A stretch of DNA of 27,795 nucleotides from Pseudomonadota bacterium (GCA_023423695.1 JAFAFA010000096.1:1-27795); one strand, 5' to 3'. Positions 8,470 to 17,467 are shown, counted from the stretch's first letter. The notes: a model not told the origin generated them from the sequence alone. Made by a program: numbers and translations.

Positions 8470-9002
8470 ACGCGATGCGGACGAACTCCGGGCGTCCGAG
8501 GTCGAGCAGCGGGCCGACCGGCGAGGCATCGCCGTACTGCGTGGCCGTCAGCCCCGAGACGAGGATCTCGCCGGTATCGGGATCGACCGCCAAGTGGAGC
8601 TTTCTCCAGCTCCGGCGCGCTTGGCCTCCATGCTTTTCCAGGTGCCCCTCGCCTTTCCCCAACACCGTCAGCCGGGTGGATCAATAACCTCCGTCACCGG
8701 CCCGTCCGTCCTGTACAGCGCTGACGCGACCTCCAGATTGGCGCTGTGCCGGGGGAAGGTCACGTGATCCCCGGCAGGTCCAGACCGAGCAGGCGCATGA
8801 GCGAGCCCAGCAAACCTTCGCTCTGCCGCCATGGCCGGCCGAACGCCAAACGCAGCATCAGCCCGGTTTCGATCGCCACGTCCGAGTTGCGCGCTGGCCA
8901 CCCGCGCCGGCGCAGCGCCGCATCGTACGTCGCTCGATTCTCGATGTGGTGGCGGGCACGCGGGATCTTGTGAGGGCGGCTCTTGTTCACTTTATACGGC
9001 AT
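8470..9002 (-). pseudogene. Decayed IS5-family transposase
   Basis: A transposase of the IS5 type can be followed on the minus strand in three pieces and in different frames. The N-terminus is MPYKVNKSRPHKIPRAR from 9002, then RRRG joins directly to NSDVAIETGLMLRLAFGRPW, skipping about 30 residues. A frame change near 8762 leads to FPRHSANLEVASALYRTDG, and another near 8665 to KHGGQARRSWRKLHLAVDPD and TGEILVSGLTATQ. Similarity stops near 8470, so the C-terminal third with the last catalytic acidic residue is missing. Terminal repeats of the element were not found. It separates the left catabolic arm from the two-component genes. Confidence 0.75.
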
Positions 9003-9093
9003 CGCCGCCTCGGCTTCAGCGAGGTCGCCTTCCTACCCCCTGCCGCAGCCAACCTACCGCCGATTTGTGCGCCAACATCAGTCGGGCGGGTTC

Positions 9094-9720
9094 TCACTGT
9101 GTGTGCATCCAGAGACGCATGAGCTCTGGAATCGTGCGAATATCGAGTTTGTTCAGAATGTTCGCACGGTGCGTCTCCACCGTACGGACGCTGATCCCAA
9201 GGCGGATTGCAATGGTCTTGTTGGCGCAGCCCTCGACCATGAGTTCGGCGACACCTCGTTCACGCGGACTTAGAAGGGCCAGCTTTGCCAGGGCAGACGC
9301 CGCTGCGGAGCGGTCACGGCGCTGGTGAGCATCGCGCTGCAAGGCCTCATGGATGCGACGCAGGAAAACTCCCTCGTCGAATGGCTTCTCCAGAAAATCA
9401 ACGACTCCCGACCGAAAGGCGGTGACGGCCGAACTTACGTCGCCATGAGCGGTGATGATGATGATTGGAAGGACAAAGCCGCGCCGGGACATCTCTTCCT
9501 GAAGCTCAAGGCCATCCATGAACGGCATACGAAGGTCGGCCACCACACAACCCGGCTGCTCCGGGCTGCAGCGGTGCAGGAACTCCAATCCGTTGACGAA
9601 CGTCCGCACGGACAGACGGGCCACTTCGACCAAAGCCGCAAGCGCGTCACGAACGGCCTCGTCATCGTCGACGATGAAGACGGTCGGCTCCGCAATGGCA
9701 AGCGTATTGGCTTCATTCAT
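9094..9720 (-). CDS. FixJ/NarL-type response regulator
   Basis: A 208-residue two-domain regulator, the usual length for FixJ. The receiver domain opens with VFIVDDDEAVRDAL, carries the phospho-acceptor Asp near residue 62 in VVADLRMPFMDG, and has the later KPF motif (FLEKPFDEGVF). A LuxR-type helix-turn-helix follows (LLSPRERGVAELMVEG, then NKTIAIRLGISVRTVETHR). The start is placed at the ATG at 9720, overlapping the kinase stop by 8 bases; an ATG at 9735 is equally possible since neither has a clear ribosome site. It is coupled to the adjacent histidine kinase and should be its partner. Target genes are unknown. Confidence 0.88.
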   Translation of the reverse strand: MNEANTLAIAEPTVFIVDDDEAVRDALAALVEVARLSVRTFVNGLEFLHRCSPEQPGCVVADLRMPFMDGLELQEEMSRRGFVLPIIIITAHGDVSSAVTAFRSGVVDFLEKPFDEGVFLRRIHEALQRDAHQRRDRSAAASALAKLALLSPRERGVAELMVEGCANKTIAIRLGISVRTVETHRANILNKLDIRTIPELMRLWMHTQ

Positions 9721-11368
9721 GGGAGGTACAGACATCTGAACGTGCTGCGGGCAAAAACACCCGGAAAACGGACCCCGTTGCACTGGTGCGGCCCAGCGAC
9801 AGCTTACCGCCATGGCTCTCGACGATTGAGCGGCAGATCGGCAGCCCGAGCCCCATACCCGTCGGCTTCGTAGTCGCAAACGGTGAATACAGGTTGTCGA
9901 TCATGTCCGCCGCCACACCGGGTCCTGTGTCCTCGACTTCGAAGGTAAGCCCATCAGGAGCCGAGGCCTGAACGCGGAGCACGACCTCACGCACGGAGCC
10001 ACCAGCCGCGGCAATGGCTTCGATGCTGTTGTGGATAAGGTTAACGAGGACCTGCTCGATCTGAATGCGGTCGCACAGCACGAGGGGAAGGGGGGTCGTC
10101 ATGTTCACCCCCAGGTTGACCCTGTTGTAGGCAGCGTCCCCCTGCACCAGCGTCAGCGTTTCACTCACGATTTCGGTAGCCGATGCCGGTGCCAGGTGAG
10201 GCGAGCCCTTGCTCAGGAAGGTGCGCAACCCTCGGATGACCTCGCCGGCCCGCTCTGCTTGGATAACCGCCTTATCGATCAGTTCCTGGGCACGCAACGG
10301 AGTATTGTTGCTTTCCAAAATCCGCTGGGCGGCACGCGCATAGCCGATGGTGGCCAGTAAGGGCTGATTCAGCTCATGGGCCAGGGCAGACGCCATCTCT
10401 CCAGTCGTCGCGAGCCGGGCAATGTGAGCCAACTCGGCCTGCTGTTCGCGCAGCCGGACCTCGATCTCGCGACGTTCGCTGACGAGAGCGCCAAGGAACA
10501 AGGCGGTGATGGCCAGCGCCAGCATCAGTGTCTGGTGATAGATTACGGCATGCATGGGAAACCCGATGGCCTGCAAACCGGCGATCAAACCGCTCTGTAT
10601 GGCCAAAGCGGCCAGCACCGCCCCTGACAGCCCGTGCGAAACCGCCACCCACACCAGGGGGAGGAACAGGACGTAGAACAGGTTGAACTGACCATCGCCG
10701 ATAGGCAGGAAGACGATGACCAGAGCTGCCGCAATGGCAACCGTCTGGGCCGGCGAGGGCGTTCTCGGCAAGTTCCAGGTAGGTTTCTTTTCGGGTCGAT
10801 ACAGGAGAAGCAGGAACGGGGTAATCACAGCGATGGCGATTGTATCCCCCAGCCAGTATTGAAAGGCCAAGATCGGCAGGTCAGCGGCCGCAAGGACGCC
10901 GTCCAGAACGAACACGCCGACGAAGGCGGGGGCCACGAGAGCGGCACTCAGGAAGGTGATGCCGACCAGCCAGCCAACGTCGCTTACCTTGTCCAGAGCC
11001 AGATTGATCGCCGCTCGCCGCCGCAGGACATGAGCGGCAATGCCATACCCGGCGACAATGATAAAGTTCGAGAGCAGCAGCGAGGGTATTGAGGCCGGGT
11101 GCCCACGCACCACAAGGTCAGCCATGACCAGCGTGGCATATGCCATCGGTACGCCGCGTATTCCGGTCCACAGCAGCAGAGCCATGTAGAGCCCGGCCGG
11201 CGGGTTCCACGGCGTGATATTGAGGCTTGGACGCGGATGGATGAAGGTCAGCCAGTCGATGGGCAGGTAAGCCGCCAGGAAGGCAAGGGACAGCACCAGC
11301 ATGTCTCGGCCTGTCGGGATGACGGGGAAAGGTGCTTCCGTTGTACGGCCGGCGGACAGAAAAGGCAT
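9713..11368 (-). CDS. Membrane sensor histidine kinase with MASE1 domain
   Basis: A 551-residue sensor kinase. Residues about 25-300 form a MASE1-like integral membrane sensor of about eight hydrophobic segments, including NITPWNPPAGLYMALLL. A HisKA domain follows, with the phospho-accepting His near residue 331 in ASALAHELNQPL. The ATPase domain has the N box QVLVNLIHNSIEAI, then VEDTGPGV and GMGLGLPICRSIVESHGG. No PAS or haem domain is visible, so although kinase and regulator resemble FixL/FixJ in their transmitter parts, the signal is sensed by the membrane domain and is unknown. The stop overlaps the response regulator start. The gene begins 120 bases from the glutamate dehydrogenase end, with that gene's terminator between them. 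Confidence 0.88.
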   Translation of the reverse strand: MPFLSAGRTTEAPFPVIPTGRDMLVLSLAFLAAYLPIDWLTFIHPRPSLNITPWNPPAGLYMALLLWTGIRGVPMAYATLVMADLVVRGHPASIPSLLLSNFIIVAGYGIAAHVLRRRAAINLALDKVSDVGWLVGITFLSAALVAPAFVGVFVLDGVLAAADLPILAFQYWLGDTIAIAVITPFLLLLYRPEKKPTWNLPRTPSPAQTVAIAAALVIVFLPIGDGQFNLFYVLFLPLVWVAVSHGLSGAVLAALAIQSGLIAGLQAIGFPMHAVIYHQTLMLALAITALFLGALVSERREIEVRLREQQAELAHIARLATTGEMASALAHELNQPLLATIGYARAAQRILESNNTPLRAQELIDKAVIQAERAGEVIRGLRTFLSKGSPHLAPASATEIVSETLTLVQGDAAYNRVNLGVNMTTPLPLVLCDRIQIEQVLVNLIHNSIEAIAAAGGSVREVVLRVQASAPDGLTFEVEDTGPGVAADMIDNLYSPFATTKPTGMGLGLPICRSIVESHGGKLSLGRTSATGSVFRVFLPAARSDVCTSHE

Positions 11369-11449
11369 TTTAGGGCATTCTTTTGGGCGACACGTGTGGA
11401 CAAGGCCCAGAATATACTACCACCCGACGCATTCGCCTATTCTAAGGAA

Positions 11450-11469
11450 GGGAGCCCTGGTGGGCTCCC
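11450..11469 (-). terminator. Intrinsic terminator of the glutamate dehydrogenase gene
   Basis: GGGAGCCC (11450-11457) and GGGCTCCC (11462-11469) form a perfect 8-bp stem with a four-base loop, 18 bases past the dehydrogenase stop. On the minus strand the stem is followed by the pyrimidine-rich TTCCTTAG, a weak T-tract. The placement supports a terminator. Confidence 0.7.
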
Positions 11470-11487
11470 CTCGAGGAACCGCATAGA

Positions 11488-12747
11488 TCAGCCGATGAAA
11501 AATGGCTGCGTACCATGTGCGGCAATGGCACTCGACAGCCTCTCCAGTGCGTGGGCATAAGCTGCCGTGCGCATGGAGATGCCCTTGGCCGAGCGCATAT
11601 CCCACACCCGACGCCCCTCGGTTTCCATTATCGCACGGAGGCGCTCATGGATCTCATTCAGATTCCAATAGTATCCTTGGCGGTTCTGCACCCATTCAAA
11701 GTAGGATACCGTCACGCCGCCGGCGTTCGCCAGGATGTCGGGCAGGACAATGACGCCCATCTCTTCCAGGATGCGGTCGGCCTCCGGTGTGATCGGGCCG
11801 TTGGCGAGCTCCAGCACGATGCGGGCCTTGATGTTGCCGGCATTGCCCTTGTGGATTTGGTCCTCCAAGGCTGCAGGGACCAGGACTTCGCAATTCATGC
11901 TGAGCAGTTCGGTCTCGCTGGCGACGCGGGCGCCACCCGCGGTGTAGGCCGTCACAGAACCGCCACGCTCTTTCGCAGCCTGGACTGCAAGGGGGTCCAG
12001 CCCGTCCTCGCAGACGATGGCGCCGCGGGAGTCGGACAGGCCGACAATCCGGTAGCCGTCGGCCTGCAGCAGGCGGGCAATGTGGAAACCGGCATTGCCG
12101 AACCCTTGGACGACAACGCGCTTGTCCGTGCCGGCAAGGCCGAGATCCGCTTCGAGGTGCTTCAGCAGGTAGTAGCCGCCCCGGGCCGTGGCGTCATCGC
12201 GTCCCAGTGACCCTCCCAAGGGCAACGGTTTGCCGGTGATGACGGCGGGGCTCGGCTGGCGGACGATGGAACTGTACTCGTCGGCCATCCACCCCATGAT
12301 CATCGAGTTGGTGTAGACGTCCGGGGCCGGAATGTCGCGATCGGGTCCGATCATGCCAGCGAAGGCCTGCACGTAAGCCCGCGACAGGCGCTCAAGTTCC
12401 GATTTGGACAGGCAATGCGGATCCACTTTCACCGCGCCCTTGCCACCACCGTAAGGCAGGTTCATCACCGCGCATTTGAAGGTCATCCAGAACGCCAGCG
12501 TGGTCACCTCCTCCACGTTAGAATTCGGATGGAAGCGGATACCGCCCTTGGTCGGGCCGCGAGTGTCGTCGTAGCGGCAACGCCAAGCCGGGAATGAGCG
12601 GCGCGATCCGTCGTCCATGCGCACCGACAGGCGGACGCTCAGCGTCTCCTTCGGATACTTCAGCTTCTCAAGTACCTCGGAGTCCACCTCAACGTACTTC
12701 GCGGCTTCATCCAGGCGGCTCAGCGCCCCCGAAAGCAAATCGTCCAT
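11488..12747 (-). CDS. Glutamate dehydrogenase (Glu/Leu/Phe/Val dehydrogenase family)
   Basis: A 419-residue cytoplasmic enzyme that interconverts glutamate and 2-oxoglutarate plus ammonia. It has GPTKGGIRFHP near residues 64-74, the catalytic lysine near residue 103 in PYGGGKGAVKVDP, and PDVYTN with the active-site Asp. The Rossmann loop is VVQGFGNAGFHIARLL, and the next strand ends in an acidic residue (VGLSDSRG), which favours NAD over NADP. Length and motifs match the RocG/GudB-type hexameric enzymes. The ATG at 12747 follows AGGGACGA. It has its own terminator and an upstream AT-rich region shared with the divergent rnk-like gene. Confidence 0.93.
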   Translation of the reverse strand: MDDLLSGALSRLDEAAKYVEVDSEVLEKLKYPKETLSVRLSVRMDDGSRRSFPAWRCRYDDTRGPTKGGIRFHPNSNVEEVTTLAFWMTFKCAVMNLPYGGGKGAVKVDPHCLSKSELERLSRAYVQAFAGMIGPDRDIPAPDVYTNSMIMGWMADEYSSIVRQPSPAVITGKPLPLGGSLGRDDATARGGYYLLKHLEADLGLAGTDKRVVVQGFGNAGFHIARLLQADGYRIVGLSDSRGAIVCEDGLDPLAVQAAKERGGSVTAYTAGGARVASETELLSMNCEVLVPAALEDQIHKGNAGNIKARIVLELANGPITPEADRILEEMGVIVLPDILANAGGVTVSYFEWVQNRQGYYWNLNEIHERLRAIMETEGRRVWDMRSAKGISMRTAAYAHALERLSSAIAAHGTQPFFIG

Positions 12748-12869
12748 CGTGTCGTCCCTATGGTGTCGGTCCGGAGCGCCGAAGGTGGGCGTACGTCCTT
12801 CGTGGAAGGTTCCGCTTTCTGCTCCTAGGCCTATGCCACCCGTTTCTACTCAGGGAAAACCCAGATCGA

Positions 12870-12935
12870 AATATCCGTAATAATACCGAATTCCGCTAAA
12901 CAATTGAAATTATTGCATAAATTTTTTAGGGCCCG
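12870..12935. promoter_or_regulatory. AT-rich divergent intergenic region
   Basis: The gap between the glutamate dehydrogenase start (12747) and the rnk-like gene (13042) is 294 bases. Its centre is unusually AT-rich for this DNA and includes TTGAAATTATTGCATAAATT. It probably carries the promoters for both directions, but I could not assign a convincing -35/-10 or sigma-54 pair. Confidence 0.4.
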
Positions 12936-13041
12936 CGTGCTGCATCCGTTCCGTAATCATACGGATGGCGGCCGACGATGCAGGTGGGTGAAAATACGCT
13001 CTGGGCTGCATCGTAGTCACAGCGCATTCGAGGACGCATTG

Positions 13042-13434
13042 ATGACGGAGGGAACTGACCAGCCGCTGATCTGGATCGGACGTAGCGATTACGGCCGTCT
13101 GCTGCGGACTATGGATCGGCTGGTCGAACAGGCTCCAGATGTGTCGGCGTTCCTTTCCCGCGAGCTGAACCGCGCAATTGTCCGTCCGGAAGGCGATTTG
13201 CCGCCGACGATCGTACGCATGGGCAGTCGCGTGCTGTTTCGCTGCGACAACGGCGTGGCGTCCGAGTGGGGTAAACTGGTGTTCCCGGAACAGTTATCCA
13301 AAGAAGGCCAAATTACCATCGCATCACCTCTGGGAGTGGCTTTGCTCGGCCTTCGAGAGGGAACACGCATGTCCTACAGCGACGCGGCCGGCCACACACG
13401 TTGGCTGTCGGTCGAGCGCGTTCTACCGGCTTGA
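13042..13434 (+). CDS. rnk: Rnk-like regulator (GreA/GreB C-terminal fold)
   Basis: A 130-residue protein of the Rnk (nucleoside diphosphate kinase regulator) family, which binds RNA polymerase near the secondary channel. A short helical N-terminal part (DYGRLLRTMDRLVEQAPDVS, then FLSRELNRA) precedes the FKBP-like domain with KLVFPEQ, TIASPLGVALLGLREG and the C-terminal WLSVERVLPA. The ATG at 13042 is chosen for the GAGGA site eight bases upstream. The length is normal for the family. A second, damaged copy follows after 33 bases. Confidence 0.8.
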   Translation: MTEGTDQPLIWIGRSDYGRLLRTMDRLVEQAPDVSAFLSRELNRAIVRPEGDLPPTIVRMGSRVLFRCDNGVASEWGKLVFPEQLSKEGQITIASPLGVALLGLREGTRMSYSDAAGHTRWLSVERVLPA

Positions 13435-13467
13435 GTTGCGTCCTCTTCCACCTTGCAGGATCGAATT

Positions 13468-13788
13468 ATGACCACACCGGCGCGGCCCTGCCGGCTGCCG
13501 CTCATCACTTTGACCAACAGCGTTTATGAGCGGCTGTCTGAACTTGCATGTGCCGCCTGGAACCGGCTGCCGGAGGTGGCGGAGTATCTGGGACGCGAAC
13601 CAAATCGTGCACGTGTGGTGTCGGATGGTGCTTTGCCGCCGTCAACCGGCACCGTTGGCTCACATACCATGTTCATGGACTGCGACACCGAGCAACAGCG
13701 CAAGGTTAGACCGGTGTGGCCTTTGAAGACGGATGCATCGCACCCTCGGCTGTCCGTCGCAACTCCGGTGGGCGCAGCCCTGATCTGA
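13468..13788 (+). pseudogene. Second Rnk-like gene, cut short by an in-frame stop
   Basis: This frame encodes 106 residues of a paralogue of the preceding gene: NSVYERLSELACAAWNRLPE, EYLGREPNRARVV and SVATPVGAALI. The FKBP-like domain stops at ALI with TGA (13786-13788). The codon occupies the place where the upstream copy has GLREG, and the sequence after it (LRTGQG) continues the family pattern, so one glycine codon GGA probably became TGA. Further on, GRLRGEAV lies in another frame (to 13904), suggesting a second change. The ribosome site AGGA precedes the ATG at 13468. The product would lack the last two strands and is unlikely to fold normally. Confidence 0.65.
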
Positions 13789-13993
13789 CTTCGCACCGGC
13801 CAAGGTCTCGGTTGGGCGAGCTGCTTAGGGACTTGGGTCGCCTCAGGGGTGAGGCAGTTTCCCGGCTCGACGAGACAGAAGCACCAGAAAATCGGCTTCC
13901 CTGATCCCGCCAATCATCCGCGGCCCGGCATTGCTCTGCCGGAGCCTGCAGACTCACGTTGTTCTTCATGATTAAAGCAGGGGCGACATCATC

Positions 13994-14785
13994 ATGAAAA
14001 AGCCACCCCCATCGTGGGGAGTGGATAGGGCGAGGCGTCCAGATGGCGCCGTCGTCAGCCTGTCACGCGCCCTATCAAAACTCGGATTCTGCTCTCGCAC
14101 GCAAGCCGAGGCCCTGATCGCCGAGGGACGTGTGCGTGTCGACGGCCGGGTTGTCCGCGCCGCAACGGTTCGCGTCGATCCCGACCGTGCCCGCATCGCT
14201 GTCGATGGCGAACCGGTGGTGGCCAAGTGCAAGATCTATTTGGTGCTTAACAAGCCGCGAGGCCTTGTCACGACCCGGGATGACCCGCAAGAGCGCGCGA
14301 CGGTCTACGACTGCCTGAAGGGGCTCGCCCTTCCCTTCGTTGCGCCTGTGGGACGTCTCGACAAGGCGAGCGAGGGCCTGCTGCTCCTGACCAACGACAC
14401 TCGTTGGGCGCAGCGCGTGTTGGATCCCGCATCGAATGTTGAGAAGGTCTATCACGTCCAGATCGACCGTCTGCCGGACAGGAGCATGCTGGAACGCCTG
14501 CAGGCGGGCATGGTGCTCGATGGCGAACGTCTCGTCGCAAAGTCGGTAAGCACTCTCCGTACCGGCGAACGCAACGCATGGCTTGAATTCGTCCTCAGCG
14601 AAGGCAAGAACCGCCAAATCCGGCGCCTGCTTGGCGCGGTCGGGGCGGACGTGCTCCGCCTCGTGCGCATCAATGTGGGCGGAGTGTGCTTGGGCGACCT
14701 TCCGAGGGGCGCGGTCCGGCACCTCACGCCGGCTGAAAAGGCGATGCTCGACGTTCCAGTCCGAACCACCGCAGGGGTAAATTAG
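13994..14785 (+). CDS. RsuA/RluB-family pseudouridine synthase
   Basis: A 263-residue rRNA-modifying enzyme. An S4 RNA-binding domain (SRALSKLGFCSRTQAEALIA, GRVRVDGRVV) is followed by the synthase domain with YLVLNKPRGLVTT. The catalytic Asp is near residue 123 in GRLDKASEGLLLLTND, and the C-terminal motif is GKNRQIRRLLGAVG. It converts a specific uridine in ribosomal RNA to pseudouridine; RsuA, RluB and RluE cannot be separated on these motifs. The ATG at 13994 has only a distant AGGGG upstream. The stop codon lies directly against the probable left edge of the IS6-family remnant, so the last few residues may come from that insertion. Confidence 0.88.
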   Translation: MKKPPPSWGVDRARRPDGAVVSLSRALSKLGFCSRTQAEALIAEGRVRVDGRVVRAATVRVDPDRARIAVDGEPVVAKCKIYLVLNKPRGLVTTRDDPQERATVYDCLKGLALPFVAPVGRLDKASEGLLLLTNDTRWAQRVLDPASNVEKVYHVQIDRLPDRSMLERLQAGMVLDGERLVAKSVSTLRTGERNAWLEFVLSEGKNRQIRRLLGAVGADVLRLVRINVGGVCLGDLPRGAVRHLTPAEKAMLDVPVRTTAGVN

Positions 14786-14864
14786 GCTTCTGTCAGCCTT
14801 TGCGCCAGCTTGTCCGGCGGCGCAGGGCTGACGTAGAGAATCACCTCTCCTTTGGAGGTGACCG

Positions 14865-15480
14865 ATGCGCTGCCCGCATTGCCACTCGACAGCAACCTCG
14901 GAGCGCTCAGACCGAACGGCGCATGGCTATCGCCGCTTCCGTTACCGCGAAAGCCGGCGCTTCAACGAGCGCACCGGCTCGGTGCTGAACCGCCTGGAGC
15001 TGCCCTCCGACGTTGTTGTCCTGATCGTGCTGTGGCGGTTCCGGTTCAAGCTCAGCCTCCGCGATCTGACCGAAATCCTGTTGCTGCGCGGACTGGTCTT
15101 TTCCCACGAGGCGGTGCGCGACTGGGAGGCCAAACTGGCGCCCTTGCTCACCGATGCCCTGCGGTAGCGCCGGAAGGGCAAGATCGGACGGAGTGGTACG
15201 CCGACGAGACGTACCAGAGGGTCAGTTGGCGATGGCACTCCCTGTACCGCGCTATCGACAGCAAGGGCAACTTGGTTGATGTGTTCCTCGGAGCTACCCG
15301 CGACCAGTCGGCCGCCGAAGCCTTCTCCCAATCGGCTGTTGAGGTGACCAGCCGGATTCCCAGCCTGATCACCACAGCAAGCAGGGCAGCGGCCCGGCGG
15401 GCTTTGCAGACAGTGTTGGGTAATCCTGTTGCCCCCCGCACGTCCAAGGGACAAGATCACCCCACTGGAGCGGGATCGCC
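14865..15480 (+). pseudogene. Dead IS6-family transposase remnant
   Basis: From an ATG at 14865 with a near-perfect GGAGGTGA ribosome site, 100 residues match IS6-type transposases: MRCPHCHS zinc-binding start, FRFKLSLRDLTEILLLRG and VFSHEAVRDWE. TAG at 15165-15167 replaces an arginine codon of the DALRRRRKGK stretch. A one-base loss near 15193 then moves the reading to the frame with WYADETYQRVSWRWHSLYRA, which holds the first catalytic Asp. Later, LITTASRAAARRALQTVLG aligns with the family's TTDGH region and has lost the second catalytic Asp. The third catalytic region cannot be read clearly. The left end may lie at about 14786; no matching right end was found. Confidence 0.75.
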
Positions 15481-15484
15481 GCAG

Positions 15485-15713
15485 ATGGCCTCCCGATGAA
15501 GAGGTGTTCCAGCGGCTTAGCCGCATAGCGCCGCATGCCCGAAGCAGTTGGGCTAGCCCAACCGAAGCCATGGAACCGGATTGCGAATAGGTGGCTTGTA
15601 GCGGATGAACGCCACCCCGATGCCGTTTCCTCGCCGTCGTCCCTCGCCCTGGTGACGTCGACGCTCCACCAAGTTTACACACCGCCGGTCTGGAAATTTT
15701 GGGAGACGCTGCC
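15485..15713. other. Interval without a recognisable gene
   Basis: Between the last readable part of the IS6-family remnant and the transglutaminase-like start I see no supported gene, RNA or repeat. It may contain the eroded end of the insertion sequence and the promoter of the following genes. Confidence 0.4.
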
Positions 15714-16799
15714 ATGGATCGACGCCGCCTCCACATAGCGGCTGCAGCTGCCGGATTGACGGCTACCGCAGGGCCGACGCGCCTCCCGCAAGCCGCCATC
15801 AGTGGCGGCAATCCAGCGGCCGACTGCCGCTGGCGGCGCTTTGGGATCCCCTACACCATTGAACTCGCCCGAGCGAGCGGGACCAAAAGGCCAACGCCGC
15901 TCTAGGTACCGGTGGCGCAGACGGCCAGCTATTACCAACGGGCGCACGCTCCCCCCTGTTCCTCCACCGTGGCCCGGGCAGCCCTGGTTCATGATCCTGT
16001 CTATGGTGCCGGGATGCTGCGCACCGACTGGAACGGTGCGGGTCCACAGGCGGTCGAGCTGGTGCAGATCGTCGAGACCCGCGACCGGCTGCCCAATGAC
16101 CGGACGGAACGGCCCGCCATTCCGGCAGAGCTGCGGCTTTACCGGCAGGCGACGCCCAGCATGCCGACCGACGGGATCGTCCAGGAAGGCGCAATGCGCA
16201 TCGTCGCCGGCATCGGCGCGGCGGAGGCACGGCTGCGAGCGATCAATAATTGGGTGGTGAACACCAGCTCCCACGACGCCGCGGTCGGCGGCCGCGGTGT
16301 GGGCAACATCGCCACCATGCTGAAGACAGGTTATCTCGTCGGCAAATGCGCGCACATCAACGGACTCATCGTAGATCTGGCCCGTGCCACGGGGTTCCCT
16401 GCCCGCGAGGTCTACGGGATCCGGGTTGCCGATTCCAGGTTGGCGAGGAGCCTGAGGCATTCCGGTGGCATCTCCAAGGTCCAGCATTGTCCGGCAGCGG
16501 TTCATCTGGATGGCCGCGGCTGGTTCGTGGTCGATCCTGCTGATGTGCGCAAGGTGATGCTGGAAGAGGGGCTGATCTTCAGCGATTTGTGCGTCGCCGC
16601 GCTACGCGAGCGGCAGTTCAGAAGCTTGGAGATGAACTGGATCGGCGACAACAGCGGGCGCGACTTCCAGCAGTCCGATGCGCCACGTTCGATGGATTTC
16701 CTGTTGTATCCCTATGCGTCCACGGCCGGATTCAAGCCGGACTGTCTTGATCCGGCGACCGTCCGCTACGGCATCACCGCCGGGGAACTGCCGGCATGA
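15714..16799 (+). pseudogene. Exported transglutaminase-like protein gene interrupted by an amber stop
   Basis: The ATG at 15714 opens a Tat-like signal (MDRRRLHIAAAAAGLTATAG). The frame reads WRRFGIPYTIELARASGT, meets TAG at 15903-15905, and continues in the same frame to 16799. The second part carries the transglutaminase-like core: Cys in GKCAHINGLIVDLARATGFP, His in CPAAVHLDGRGW and Asp in VVDPADVR, so the catalytic triad is intact. The single stop separates the signal peptide and first strands from the enzyme domain. A GTG at 15912 could restart translation but would give a protein without an export signal. The gene ends 14 bases before actA. Family members are periplasmic proteases or transglutaminases of unknown substrate. 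Confidence 0.65.
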
Positions 16800-16813
16800 G
16801 AAGGGAGTGAGCC

Positions 16814-17467
16814 GTGCCGGGAGTTTTCAGCCCCACCGCCAACATCCTGACCAAACTGGTGCTCTACACCCTGCTGGCGGGACTGGTCACGCTGGTCGGC
16901 GGCGCGTGGGTCTTTCCCAGAACCACCTATGCGACACGGGTCGGCATTGTACAGCCGCAACCGGTCCCCTTCAGCCACGAACACCACGTCGCCGGGCTGG
17001 GGCTGGACTGCCGCTATTGCCACACATCGGTGGAGGTGTCGGCCAATGCCGGACTGCCGCCGACTCACACCTGCATGACCTGCCATTCGCAGATCTGGAC
17101 TAATGCTGGGTTGCTGGCCCCGGTTCGCCAGAGCTTGGCCACCGGGACGCCGATCCGCTGGAACCGGGTCAATGCACTGCCCGACTACGTCTTCTTCAAC
17201 CACAGCATCCATGTCGCCAAGGGGGTGGCCTGCACCACCTGCCATGGCCCGGTGGACAGCATGCCCCTGACCTGGAAGGGAGCGAGCCTGCGGATGAGCT
17301 GGTGCCTCGACTGCCATCGCGATCCCGCCCCCAACCTGCGCCCGAAGGAGGCGGTGTTCGACACCGGCTGGAAGCGAACCGCGGCGACCCCGTCCGGCGA
17401 GCAGCTGATGGCTCACTACCACATCCATCCCGAAACCCTGTCCGACTGCTCGGTGTGCCACCGATGA
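16814..17467 (+). CDS. actA: Five-haem cytochrome c, alternative complex III subunit A
   Basis: A 217-residue protein with one N-terminal membrane segment (KLVLYTLLAGLVTLVGGAWV) and five CxxCH haem sites: CRYCH, CMTCH, CTTCH, CLDCH and CSVCH. Several distal His candidates (FSHEHHVAG, FFNHSIHVAKG) are present. Length and haem count match ActA, the membrane-anchored pentahaem subunit of alternative complex III, which oxidises quinol and passes electrons to cytochrome c or an oxidase. The GTG start at 16814 follows AAGGGAG. Its stop shares ATGA with actB. The gene looks intact, but actB is broken and actC-F are absent from the window, so the complex cannot be made from this locus. Confidence 0.85.
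   Translation: MPGVFSPTANILTKLVLYTLLAGLVTLVGGAWVFPRTTYATRVGIVQPQPVPFSHEHHVAGLGLDCRYCHTSVEVSANAGLPPTHTCMTCHSQIWTNAGLLAPVRQSLATGTPIRWNRVNALPDYVFFNHSIHVAKGVACTTCHGPVDSMPLTWKGASLRMSWCLDCHRDPAPNLRPKEAVFDTGWKRTAATPSGEQLMAHYHIHPETLSDCSVCHR

Noticed and set aside
12748..13041. Sigma-54 promoter for the glutamate dehydrogenase
   Set aside because: A TGGCAT-like stretch near 12833 on the minus strand is not followed by TTGC at the required distance.
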